From: DASTQL01 sp035761805
GTDB taxonomy: Bacteria; Actinomycetota; Actinomycetes; Jiangellales; Jiangellaceae
Assembly (NCBI GenBank): GCA_035761805.1
Contig: DASTQL010000109.1
Coordinates: 1-11,550, forward strand
Length of the DNA stretch: 11,550 nucleotides
Direction: 5' to 3'
Made by a program: the position numbers and the translations under genes. The notes beneath the pieces were generated by a model. The model did not search any database, was not told where the DNA came from, and worked only from the letters and a program-made list of their open reading frames with translations. Shown here piece by piece: positions 5,681 through 11,550 of this stretch. Numbering within the stretch: position 1 is the stretch's first letter; every line of letters begins with the position of its first letter.

Positions 5681-7303
5681 TCAGGACACCGCGCGCCGGG
5701 CGGCGTCGCGGCAGGCCCGCAGGCGTCCCACCTCCGCGTCGACCCGGGCCACGACGACCCTGTCCGCGGCCTCGGCCACCGCCGCCCGCAGCCGGCTCCG
5801 CGCCACCGCCCCGCGCCGCCGCGCCCCGATGCCCGTCGCCAGGCGCGCGACCAGGCTCAGCAGCAGCCCGCCGAGCAGCCCGGCGAGCACCAACCCGGTC
5901 GGGACCGGCAGGGCCCCCCACTCCGGTACGGGCGGCTGCGGCAGCAGCAACCAGCCGGCCACCGCGTAGAGGACGAGCCAGAGCAGCCCCACCAGGAGCA
6001 CGGCCAGTACCACCCACTGGGCGACACCCACGGCGCCCCACCACCCGGGGCGGTGGTCGACGTCGAGGTCGGTCCGGGCGACCGCCTGGTCGAGCTCGTC
6101 GGGCAGCCGGTCCGACGCTCCCCGGGCCGCCGACCGGATCGGCTCCACCCACGCGGGCGGCGCGCCGCGGGCGGCCGCGTCGCCCACCGCCCGTACCGCG
6201 GAGTCCGCCCGGGCCCGGGCCACGGGCGTCGCCTGGGGGACCGATGTCCGGACCAGGGCCCGCTCGACGTCCGCGCGGTCGAGGCGGAGCCGGCGGACCG
6301 GATCGGGCCTCAGCCGCCCGAGCCACCGGGTCACCGGCCAGCCGGTCTCGCGGCGTGCGCGCAGGGTGTACGAGTGGGAGACGGCGGTCACCACGGCGTC
6401 GACGCCCGCCGCGGCGGACAGCCCGTCGACCAGCCGGGACCGCTCCCGGTCGCCGACCCCCGCCGCCTCACCCTCGCAGGCAGCCAGGAGCAGCCGCCCG
6501 ACCGTGACGACGTCTGCCGCGATCCGGTCGTACGCTGCGTGCCGGTCCTGCACCGCCCGCTGGACCACCGCGGCGAGGTCGTCCACCCCTGCTCCCGTAC
6601 GAGCGGAGACGGGCAGCACCGCGACGCTGTCGAGCCCGTCAGCAGCGAGCAGGCGGCGCAGGTCGGCCAGGCAGGGGTCGACGTCGTCGGGCCCGAGCCG
6701 GTCGACCTGGTTCAGCACGACCACGGTGACGGCCGCGTGCTCGGCCAGCGGGCGAAGGTACCGGTCGTGCAGCACCGCATCGGCATACTTCTGCGGGTCC
6801 ACGACCCAGACGAGCAGGTCGACCATCTCGACCAGCCGGTCGACCTCGACCCGGTGGGACAGCGTGGTGGAGTCGTGGTCGGGCAGGTCGAGCAGGACGA
6901 GCCCGTGCAGCTTGTCGTGGGCCGCGGGGTCGAGGGCGCTCTCGCGCGAGACCTGGTGCCGGCGCGGGATGCCGAGCCAGTCCAGCAACGGGCCCGCCCC
7001 CTCGGCGCCCCACACGCAGGCGAGCGGCTCGGCCGTCGTCGGCCGACGCGCGCCCACCCGGGCCAGGTCCAGGCCGGTGAGCTCGTTGAACAGGGACGAC
7101 TTCCCGCCACCCGTCGCCCCGGCCAGCGCCACCACCGTGTGCTCCGCCGACAGCTGGTGCCGCTCCCGTCCGCGATCCACGACCGTCCGGGCGGCCGCGA
7201 CGTCCCCGTCGGCGAGCCGGCCGTGCCCGGCGTCTGCGGCGATCTCCAGCGCGTCCAGGCGCTCGGTGAGCGCCGCCTCCCGCGAGTGCTTCACCGCATC
7301 CAC
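5681..7303 (-). CDS. Membrane-associated GTPase of the YfjP/dynamin-like type, second gene of the pair
   Basis: This gene encodes 540 residues. The G domain has G1 GATGGGKSS (62-70), a G2-like RPTT (87-90), a G3-like DLPDHDS (139-145, Asp replacing the usual Gly), a clear G4 NQVD (198-201) and G5-like VSA (232-234). A helical region follows, then two strong hydrophobic segments (about 423-448 and 466-487) and a basic C-terminal region, so the protein is probably anchored in the plasma membrane by a helical hairpin. This layout fits Era/YfjP-like or bacterial dynamin-like GTPases. The cellular role is unknown; membrane remodelling or division are guesses from family behaviour. GTG at 7303 and in-frame GTG at 7294 are both possible. 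The latter gives a GTGA overlap with the upstream stop, and both indicate coupled translation with the partner GTPase. Confidence 0.88.
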   Translation of the reverse strand: MDAVKHSREAALTERLDALEIAADAGHGRLADGDVAAARTVVDRGRERHQLSAEHTVVALAGATGGGKSSLFNELTGLDLARVGARRPTTAEPLACVWGAEGAGPLLDWLGIPRRHQVSRESALDPAAHDKLHGLVLLDLPDHDSTTLSHRVEVDRLVEMVDLLVWVVDPQKYADAVLHDRYLRPLAEHAAVTVVVLNQVDRLGPDDVDPCLADLRRLLAADGLDSVAVLPVSARTGAGVDDLAAVVQRAVQDRHAAYDRIAADVVTVGRLLLAACEGEAAGVGDRERSRLVDGLSAAAGVDAVVTAVSHSYTLRARRETGWPVTRWLGRLRPDPVRRLRLDRADVERALVRTSVPQATPVARARADSAVRAVGDAAARGAPPAWVEPIRSAARGASDRLPDELDQAVARTDLDVDHRPGWWGAVGVAQWVVLAVLLVGLLWLVLYAVAGWLLLPQPPVPEWGALPVPTGLVLAGLLGGLLLSLVARLATGIGARRRGAVARSRLRAAVAEAADRVVVARVDAEVGRLRACRDAARRAVS

Positions 7304-9012
7304 CCGCGTGAGATCCGCGCCGCGTCCACCCCGTTGACCGCGTCGATGACGGAGGCACCCGCCCCCGCGTCGAGCTCCAGCCGGTCGAGCAGGTCGGTGT
7401 AGCGGTCGGCCTCCTCGGTGAAGAGCTCCCTGGTCCGTCGGCGCAGGTCGGCGCGGGCGCGCTCGGCGAGGCGCCGGACGGCCTGGTCGCCGAAGACGGC
7501 CTCCAGGAGCCGCTGGCCCACGACCGCGGTACCCCCCGCGATGCCGACCTCCGCGCCGGTCAGCCCGCCGGTGGAGGCGAAGACCACGATCATCAGGGCC
7601 ACCCCGAGACCGTTGACCCCGAGGGACAGGAAACGCGCGCTGGTCCGCTTGTCCTGGCCCTCGGTGCGGACCAGGTCGAGGACGCCGCCCTGCCAGGCCC
7701 GCACGGTGGCGGCCGCCCGGTCGGGAAAGTCGCCGGAGGCCCGGTCGAGGTCGGCGTCCTCGAGCAACCAGGCCCCGGCGGGATCGGAGCGCCAGAGCCG
7801 GTCGGTGCGGTCGGACGACCGCTCGGCGGCGTCGACGAGCAGCGACTGCAGGCCGTGCTCGATGGCCTGCTCGACCTCCGTGCCGGGAGCCGCGCGGCCG
7901 CGCAGGACGGCGGCGACCCGGTCGCGCAGCCGACCGACCTGCTCCTCCAGGGACCGGAAGAACTCCCCCGTACCGACGAAGTCCTGCCAGCGAGCCAGCA
8001 CCTCGCCGCGGAGCACGGTGCCGTCACGCATGGCCGCGTCGACCTCGTCGACGCCGTCGGCGTAGGCCTGCACGGCTGCGTCGCGGAGGCGTTCGGCCCG
8101 CTCGACCTGCTCGTCGGACGCGACCGCCATCGTCGGCGCGCGCCGGGCGAGCCCCTCCACCGCCCCGTCCAGCGTGCGGCGGACGACATCGGCCCGCGCG
8201 GCGGCGTCACCGGCCAGCTCGCGGAGCCAGGCGTCGATGTCAGCGACCGCGTCGGGCGGGAGCAGGCCGTCGTCGTCGACCGTCGTCTCGGGGACGACGA
8301 AGAGGGGCGCGTCGCCGAGCCCGTGGCCGGCGAGCATCGACGCCAGATGCGGGGTGACCTCGTCGACGGCGTCCGGCGGGACGCGGTCGAGCACCACAGC
8401 GACGGCCGCACTGCGGGCGGCGGCGCCGCGCAGCAGCTCCCAGGGCACCGCGTCGGCGTAGCGGGCCGCACTGGTCACGAAGAGCCAGAGGTCGGCAGCC
8501 GCGAGCAGCTCGGCCGCGAGCTCGCGGTTCTCCGCGACGACGGAGTCGATGTCCGGGGCGTCGAGCAGCGCGAGGCCGACGGGGACGGTGTCCGCGGCGG
8601 CCAGCAGCAGGCTGCCGGGGTCTGGGGCGACACCGGTCACCCGGGGCAGTCCCGGCAGCACCCGGTCGCCCTCGAACCACGACGTGTCGTCCGGGTGGTG
8701 CACGAGCACGGGTGATCGGGTGGTCGGGCGCAGGACGCCGGTCTCACTGACCGGCTGTCCGGCCAAGGTGTTGACGAGGGTGGACTTGCCGGCCCCCGTG
8801 GACCCCCCCACGACCGCGAGCACCGGGGCGTCGATCTCCCGCAACCGCGGCAGCACGTAGTCGTCCAGCTGGTCGATGACGTCGTGCCGGAGCCGGACGG
8901 CCTCGGTGGCCGCCGGCGTGGGAAGCGGCAGGCGCAGCGCCACGAGGCGGTCCCGGAGCACGGTGAGGGCGTCCAGCAGTCGGCTGGCGGCCTCCCCCGT
9001 GGTGGTCGTCAC
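7291..9012 (-). CDS. Dynamin-like / P-loop GTPase with membrane segment, first gene of the pair
   Basis: This gene encodes 573 residues. After an N-terminal helical part (about 1-60) come G1 GGSTGAGKST (69-78), a G2-like RPTTRSP (95-101) and G3-like DAPDIDS (151-157). Where G4 NKxD is expected the sequence reads VVLDRVPPDA, lacking the normal Asn-Lys, so base specificity is uncertain. Residues 160-440 are mainly helical. A hydrophobic region near 455-500 (LGVNGLGVALMIVVFASTGG, then a Gly/Val-rich stretch) may insert in the membrane, followed by a charged coiled-coil-like end. G1 and G3 spacing and overall order match the downstream GTPase, so they are likely ancient paralogues. GTG at 9012 is preferred over TTG at 9018 because AGGA at 9024-9021 is 8 bases from it and only 2 from the TTG. 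Membrane-linked GTP hydrolysis is likely; its purpose is unknown. Confidence 0.88.
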   Translation of the reverse strand: MTTTTGEAASRLLDALTVLRDRLVALRLPLPTPAATEAVRLRHDVIDQLDDYVLPRLREIDAPVLAVVGGSTGAGKSTLVNTLAGQPVSETGVLRPTTRSPVLVHHPDDTSWFEGDRVLPGLPRVTGVAPDPGSLLLAAADTVPVGLALLDAPDIDSVVAENRELAAELLAAADLWLFVTSAARYADAVPWELLRGAAARSAAVAVVLDRVPPDAVDEVTPHLASMLAGHGLGDAPLFVVPETTVDDDGLLPPDAVADIDAWLRELAGDAAARADVVRRTLDGAVEGLARRAPTMAVASDEQVERAERLRDAAVQAYADGVDEVDAAMRDGTVLRGEVLARWQDFVGTGEFFRSLEEQVGRLRDRVAAVLRGRAAPGTEVEQAIEHGLQSLLVDAAERSSDRTDRLWRSDPAGAWLLEDADLDRASGDFPDRAAATVRAWQGGVLDLVRTEGQDKRTSARFLSLGVNGLGVALMIVVFASTGGLTGAEVGIAGGTAVVGQRLLEAVFGDQAVRRLAERARADLRRRTRELFTEEADRYTDLLDRLELDAGAGASVIDAVNGVDAARISRGWMR

Positions 9013-9020
9013 GAGCAAGA

Positions 9021-9024
9021 TCCT
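9021..9024 (-). promoter_or_regulatory. Ribosome-binding site deciding the start of the first GTPase
   Basis: Minus-strand AGGA lies 8 bases before GTG 9012 but only 2 before the TTG at 9018, so the GTG is the likelier start. Confidence 0.5.
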
Positions 9025-9068
9025 GCCCGTACCGGGGCGAGGCGGCTACCTCGACACCCTTTCTCGAC

Positions 9069-9083
9069 CGGACGGACCGTCCG
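9069..9083. promoter_or_regulatory. 15-bp palindrome in the divergent GTPase/PEBP promoter region
   Basis: CGGACGG-A-CCGTCCG is a perfect 7+1+7 inverted repeat, 57 bases upstream of the minus-strand GTPase GTG and about 27 bases upstream of the plus-strand -10 candidate. Its size and position fit a dimeric repressor or activator site, but the binder is unknown. Confidence 0.35.
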
Positions 9084-9109
9084 ACGGCCTGTTCGTACGA
9101 CCGGGTGGG

Positions 9110-9115
9110 TAGCGT
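9110..9115 (+). promoter_or_regulatory. Candidate -10 element for the PEBP gene
   Basis: TAGCGT fits TANNNT of actinobacterial housekeeping promoters. It would place the transcript start near 9122, giving a leader of about 43 bases that includes GAGGAGG at 9154-9160 before the ATG at 9165. No convincing -35 is seen 16-18 bases upstream. Confidence 0.35.
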
Positions 9116-9164
9116 CCTCCGTGGGCCTGACGCGGCCCGCCCCTACCCTCGACGAGGAGGCCAC

Positions 9165-9695
9165 ATGTCCCTGGACCGCCCGGTCGCACCCGACCCCTAC
9201 GAGCTCCTCCCCGCGGTCGCGGCGTTCGACCTGACGAGCGACGACGTCCGGGAGGCGGAGCAGATGGACGCCGCGTACAGCGCGGCGGGGGGGAACGTGT
9301 CACCGTCGCTGCGCTGGTCGGGACCGCCCGAGGGGACCCGGAGCTTCGTCGTCAGCTGCTTCGACCCCGACGCCCCGACCCCGAGCGGCTACTGGCACTG
9401 GACGGTGGGCGGGCTCTCCGCGTCGGTGACGTCGTTGCCGCGCGGCGCGGGGTCCCCCGACGGGGCGCTCCTGCCCGCGGGTGCCTTCCAGCTGCGCAAC
9501 GACGGCGGCACCGTCGGCTACCAGGGCGCGGCACCGCCCCCGGGCGACATGACGCACCGCTACTACTTCGTCGTGCACGCCGTCGACGTCGACCGGCTCG
9601 ACGTCGGCCCGGATGCGAGCAACGCGGTGATGGCCTTCAACCTGGCCTTCCACACCCTCGGCCGCGCGATCATCACCCCGACCTACCAGCTGTGA
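9165..9695 (+). CDS. PEBP family protein (YbhB/YbcL type)
   Basis: This gene encodes 176 residues, usual for bacterial phosphatidylethanolamine-binding-protein homologues. The signature CFDPDAPTPSGYWHWTV (65-81) holds the ligand-pocket Asp67, Asp69 and His78. GYQGAAPPPGDMTHRYYFVV (118-137) is the second conserved block with His131. There is no signal peptide or membrane segment, so it is probably cytosolic. The family binds anionic ligands such as phosphate head groups; bacterial roles are poorly defined. The start is ATG 9165, 4 bases after GAGGAGG. An upstream in-frame GTG at 9105 would add 20 unlikely residues. The stop lies 4 bases before the YbaK-like gene, so the two are probably one transcript. 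Confidence 0.93.
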   Translation: MSLDRPVAPDPYELLPAVAAFDLTSDDVREAEQMDAAYSAAGGNVSPSLRWSGPPEGTRSFVVSCFDPDAPTPSGYWHWTVGGLSASVTSLPRGAGSPDGALLPAGAFQLRNDGGTVGYQGAAPPPGDMTHRYYFVVHAVDVDRLDVGPDASNAVMAFNLAFHTLGRAIITPTYQL

Positions 9696-9699
9696 CCGG

Positions 9700-10251
9700 G
9701 TGAGCGACTCCCCCCGCATCGGCCGGCTCGGGACCGTCCCAGCCCGGTCCCGCCCGGACCTGGTGGCCGAGGCGGTGACCACCGCCCTGGCAGCGGACGC
9801 CAGGCTGTCCGCCCACGTGGCCGAGATCGACCCCCGGCTGGCCGACACCGCCCAGTTCTGCGCCGCCTACGACGTCCCGGCGGAGGTCTCGGCCAACTGC
9901 GTCGTCGTGGCCGGACGCCGCGGCGGCGGCGAGCGGGTGGCGGCCTGCCTGGTGCTGGCCACCACCCGGGCCGACGTCAACGGGGTGGTGCGCCGACTGC
10001 TCGACGTGCGCAAGGCGTCGTTCCTGCCCATGGACCGGGCGGTCGAGGTGACCGGCATGGAGTACGGCGGCATCACCCCGCTCGGGCTGCCACCCGAGTG
10101 GCCGGTGCTCGTCGACGCCGCCGTCGCAGCCCTCCCGTACGCCGTCGTCGGCAGTGGGGTCCGCCGGTCGAAGCTCGCCGTCCCGGGCAGCGTGCTGGCC
10201 GCGCTGCCGGGTGCCGAGGTGGTCGAGGGGCTGGGCCGGCCGACCGGCTGA
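9700..10251 (+). CDS. YbaK/EbsC-fold protein (aminoacyl-tRNA editing superfamily), variant without the usual Lys
   Basis: This gene encodes 183 residues. The fold is shown by TAQFCAAYDVPAEVSANCVV (50-69), the central LVLATTRADVNGVVRRLL and the glycine-rich VTGMEYGGITPLGLP (117-131), which aligns with the family pocket (TG-x-x-x-GG-x-x-P-x-G). True editing enzymes such as YbaK and ProXp-ala carry a catalytic Lys in the first block (I-x-K-S/T-L); here the place reads SANCV, with Asn66. It may therefore be a non-editing subgroup or use another residue, and deacylation of a mischarged tRNA should not be assumed. The start is GTG at 9700, 4 bases after the PEBP stop, with no strong Shine-Dalgarno sequence, suggesting translation coupled to PEBP. 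It is convergent with the PrsW gene, 12 bases away. Confidence 0.9.
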   Translation: MSDSPRIGRLGTVPARSRPDLVAEAVTTALAADARLSAHVAEIDPRLADTAQFCAAYDVPAEVSANCVVVAGRRGGGERVAACLVLATTRADVNGVVRRLLDVRKASFLPMDRAVEVTGMEYGGITPLGLPPEWPVLVDAAVAALPYAVVGSGVRRSKLAVPGSVLAALPGAEVVEGLGRPTG

Positions 10252-10265
10252 GCGGGGCACCGGTC
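10242..10265. terminator. Weak inverted repeat between convergent YbaK-like and PrsW genes
   Basis: GACCGG (10242-10247) and CCGGTC (10260-10265) can pair around a 12-base loop that contains the TGA of the YbaK-like gene, and the right arm enters the opposing PrsW stop. It is short and has no T-run, so it is a possible bidirectional stop only. Confidence 0.25.
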
Positions 10266-11442
10266 ACCGTGCGGCCCGGATCCCGGGGGCGGGCACGAAC
10301 GCCCGCCGGCGCCGGTCGGCCAGCACCCCGAGCAGGGCCTGCTCCCGCTCGGCGGCGTCGCCGACCGCTGTCCCGTGGAGCACGCGGTCCCGGAGGAAGG
10401 CCAGCTCGGTGGCGGCGGCGTGGTAGTCCCGCGTCGCCTGCTGCGCGTCCGGACCGCCCCACTCCCCCGCCTGGCGGACCAGCTGGCGGCGTGCCCCCAT
10501 CGAGGCCAGCAGCTGCGGTTCGTACGGGGCCAGCCAGCCGGCGGCCGCATAGGCGGGCAGCTGGCGCCGCACGATCGAGCCCTCGCGCCGGCGCGACCAC
10601 ACGGCCAGCGTGACCGCGGCGAGGAAGACCGGCACCATCACCGTCGTGTAGAGCGCGAGGAACGCCTCGCTCCCCGCGGTGGCCGATGCGTTCCACAGTG
10701 AGTGCAGGACGACCGCGACGGCGAACCCCCCGGCCGCGGCGACGGGTCGCACCCCACGGCTCCTGGCCGTCACCGCGATGCCCAGCCCGACACCCGTCAT
10801 GACCGTGAAGAGCGGGTGCGCGAAGGGCGAGAGGATCGCCCGGGCGACGAAGGTGTCACCCGACGAGACGACCCCGCCGATCACGCCGGCTCCGGCCACT
10901 CCCTCGGTGAACGCCCGGCCGAAGTAGAGGACGTTCTCGGTGAAGGCGAAGCCGACCCCGGTCAGCCCACCGAGCACGATCCCGTCGACGACCCCGTCGA
11001 ACTCCCGTCGCCGCAGCACGAGGAAGCCGAGCAGGAAGGCACCCTTGGCCGCCTCCTCCACGACGGGCGCCACCAGGACGGCCGCCACCTCGAACGCCTC
11101 CTCCTCCCCCAGGACCGGCAGCATCACCCGTACGGCGAGGGAGTTCAGCGCCAGGGAGACGCCGGCGGCGACGGTCGCCCCCCACCCGAGGGCCAGCCCG
11201 ACGTAGGCGGGCGGCTCGGGCTCCCAGCGGTCCAGCCAGACGAAGCTGAGGCTGACCGGCACGAGAGGGAGCAGGGCGAGGACTCCGCCCACCACGAGTC
11301 CGCCTGTCCCGACCTCGGCCCCGATGGCCGCCACGACCAGCAGGGCCGCCCAGCCCAGTACGACCGCGAGCGCCACCGTCGCGAGCACCCGGCGCGCCAT
11401 GCCCGACGCCTGGCGCCGGTACGCGGGCGCGGGGGGCGGCAT
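10264..11442 (-). CDS. PrsW family intramembrane metalloprotease
   Basis: This gene encodes 392 residues from ATG 11442. It is a multi-spanning membrane protein with hydrophobic stretches from about residue 18 to 282. The PrsW motifs are present: APVVEEAAKG (125-134, Glu129 and Glu130), FDGVVDGIVLGGLTGVGFAF (148-167) then TEN (168-170), AHPLFT (208-213, His209) and LHSLWN (246-251, His247). These Glu and His residues form the presumed metal site of this CPBP-related superfamily. In Bacillus, PrsW cleaves an anti-sigma factor, but no anti-sigma or sigma gene lies nearby here, so the substrate is unknown. The last ~105 residues after SRRREGS are hydrophilic and helical, a cytoplasmic extension. 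A TTG at 11451 is a less likely start. There is no Shine-Dalgarno sequence; a -10 element lies 8 bases before the ATG. Confidence 0.93.
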   Translation of the reverse strand: MPPPAPAYRRQASGMARRVLATVALAVVLGWAALLVVAAIGAEVGTGGLVVGGVLALLPLVPVSLSFVWLDRWEPEPPAYVGLALGWGATVAAGVSLALNSLAVRVMLPVLGEEEAFEVAAVLVAPVVEEAAKGAFLLGFLVLRRREFDGVVDGIVLGGLTGVGFAFTENVLYFGRAFTEGVAGAGVIGGVVSSGDTFVARAILSPFAHPLFTVMTGVGLGIAVTARSRGVRPVAAAGGFAVAVVLHSLWNASATAGSEAFLALYTTVMVPVFLAAVTLAVWSRRREGSIVRRQLPAYAAAGWLAPYEPQLLASMGARRQLVRQAGEWGGPDAQQATRDYHAAATELAFLRDRVLHGTAVGDAAEREQALLGVLADRRRRAFVPAPGIRAAR

Positions 11443-11450
11443 GGTCGGCA

Positions 11451-11456
11451 AGCCTA
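11451..11456 (-). promoter_or_regulatory. Candidate -10 element for leaderless PrsW transcript
   Basis: Minus-strand TAGGCT fits TANNNT and ends 8 bases before ATG 11442, the spacing expected if the transcript begins at the start codon. No Shine-Dalgarno is present in TGCCGACC. The best -35 choice, TGCACC (11480-11475), is a poor match. Confidence 0.5.
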
Positions 11457-11485
11457 GGTCCGGCCCACTCCCGTGGTGCAGCGGA

Positions 11486-11506
11486 CGTGGCCCACAATGG
11501 GCCGCG
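11486..11506. promoter_or_regulatory. Inverted repeat just upstream of tRNA-Arg
   Basis: CGTGGCCCA-CAA-TGGGCCGCG can form a 9-bp stem with one T-G wobble and a CAA loop. It overlaps CACAAT (11493-11498), a plausible -10 for the tRNA that begins 14 bases later. It sits between the diverging PrsW and tRNA transcription units, so an operator or promoter-shape role is possible; chance in GC-rich DNA is also possible. Confidence 0.3.
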
Positions 11507-11511
11507 GTCGA

Positions 11512-11550
11512 GCGCCCGTAGCTCAGCGGATAGAGCAGGTGCCTTCTAAG
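11512..11550 (+). tRNA. tRNA-Arg, anticodon TCT (3' end beyond window)
   Basis: The first 39 bases of a tRNA are present. Acceptor strand GCGCCCG is followed by TA, then D-arm GCTC-AGCGGATA-GAGC, a linker A, anticodon stem GGTGC and loop CTTCTAA. Reading the loop as C-T-TCT-A-A gives anticodon TCT, so it decodes AGA (and possibly AGG) for arginine, rare codons in a GC-rich genome. The final G begins the 3' anticodon strand. The variable and T arms lie outside the window, so intactness cannot be judged. tRNA-Arg genes often serve as integration sites, but no integrase is visible in this window. Confidence 0.93.

Noticed and set aside
3264..5969. A 901-codon plus-strand open frame
   Set aside because: It is antisense to ettA and the SSB gene, which have unmistakable conserved motifs. 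Its translation is Val/Leu/Arg/Gly-rich with no domain, as expected for a shadow frame in high-GC DNA.
5550..6326. N-terminal extension of the SSB paralogue
   Set aside because: SSB proteins start at the OB fold, a ribosome-binding site precedes ATG 5549, and the extra part is Arg/Gly/Pro-rich shadow of the GTPase gene.
5633..7402. A 589-codon plus-strand open frame
   Set aside because: It is antisense to the second GTPase and rich in Arg, Pro, Gly and Gln without motifs, so it is a shadow of the real gene.
9013..9018. TTG start for the first GTPase
   Set aside because: The ribosome-binding AGGA is only 2 bases away, while it is ideally spaced from the GTG at 9012.
1..11550. CRISPR array, prophage, integrase or toxin-antitoxin pair
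   Set aside because: No regularly spaced direct repeats, phage or recombinase motifs, or small paired genes were seen on either strand. The tRNA at the right end is a possible attachment site but its 3' end is outside the window.

Overview
The window is very GC-rich chromosomal DNA with GTG and ATG starts, strong third-position GC bias, overlapping stop/start codons and probable leaderless genes. This points to Actinomycetota. A Propionibacteriales-type genus such as Nocardioides is a reasonable guess, but the sequence alone does not settle family or genus. No insertion sequence, phage module, CRISPR array or defence cassette was recognised, and most of the window looks like core chromosome.

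Layout. (1) 1-784, plus: the 3' end of a large secreted-type protein, with the tail of a glucose/sorbosone dehydrogenase-like domain, a PKD domain and a further beta-rich domain, followed by a strong GC hairpin. (2) 785-1033: a gap with a faint protein-like trace that may be a transposase relic. (3) 1034-2522, minus: a three-gene, translationally coupled unit of two tandem hotdog-fold acyl-CoA thioesterases and one protein of unknown function. (4) 2577-3230, plus: a DedA/VTT membrane protein whose stop codon directly abuts the stop of the next gene. (5) 3231-5549, minus: the ribosomal ABC-F factor EttA, preceded by a single-stranded DNA-binding protein paralogue without the canonical C-terminal tip. 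(6) 5681-9012, minus: two adjacent large GTPases with membrane segments (dynamin/YfjP-like) joined by a stop/start overlap. (7) 9165-10251, plus: a PEBP (YbhB/YbcL) protein and a YbaK/EbsC-fold protein that lacks the usual catalytic lysine. (8) 10264-11442, minus: a PrsW-type intramembrane metalloprotease. (9) 11512-11550, plus: the 5' part of a tRNA-Arg(TCT) cut by the window end.

How the parts may work together. From memory, mycobacteria have a comparable SSB paralogue - EttA - glucose/glutamate-type dehydrogenase - thioesterase - hypothetical order (Rv2478c to Rv2474c). The block 1034-5549 therefore looks like an old actinobacterial neighbourhood, here interrupted by DedA and carrying two thioesterases. 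The GTPase pair lies directly upstream of this block in the same orientation. It is the most system-like part of the window: two coupled membrane-associated GTPases, one with a clear G4 motif and one with a degenerate G4. PEBP and YbaK are four bases apart and probably co-transcribed, but no joint function is known to me.

The window contains several plausible loci for experiment but no system I can call clearly new. The GTPase pair, the SSB paralogue, the lysine-less YbaK protein and the unknown 213-residue protein are the best leads.
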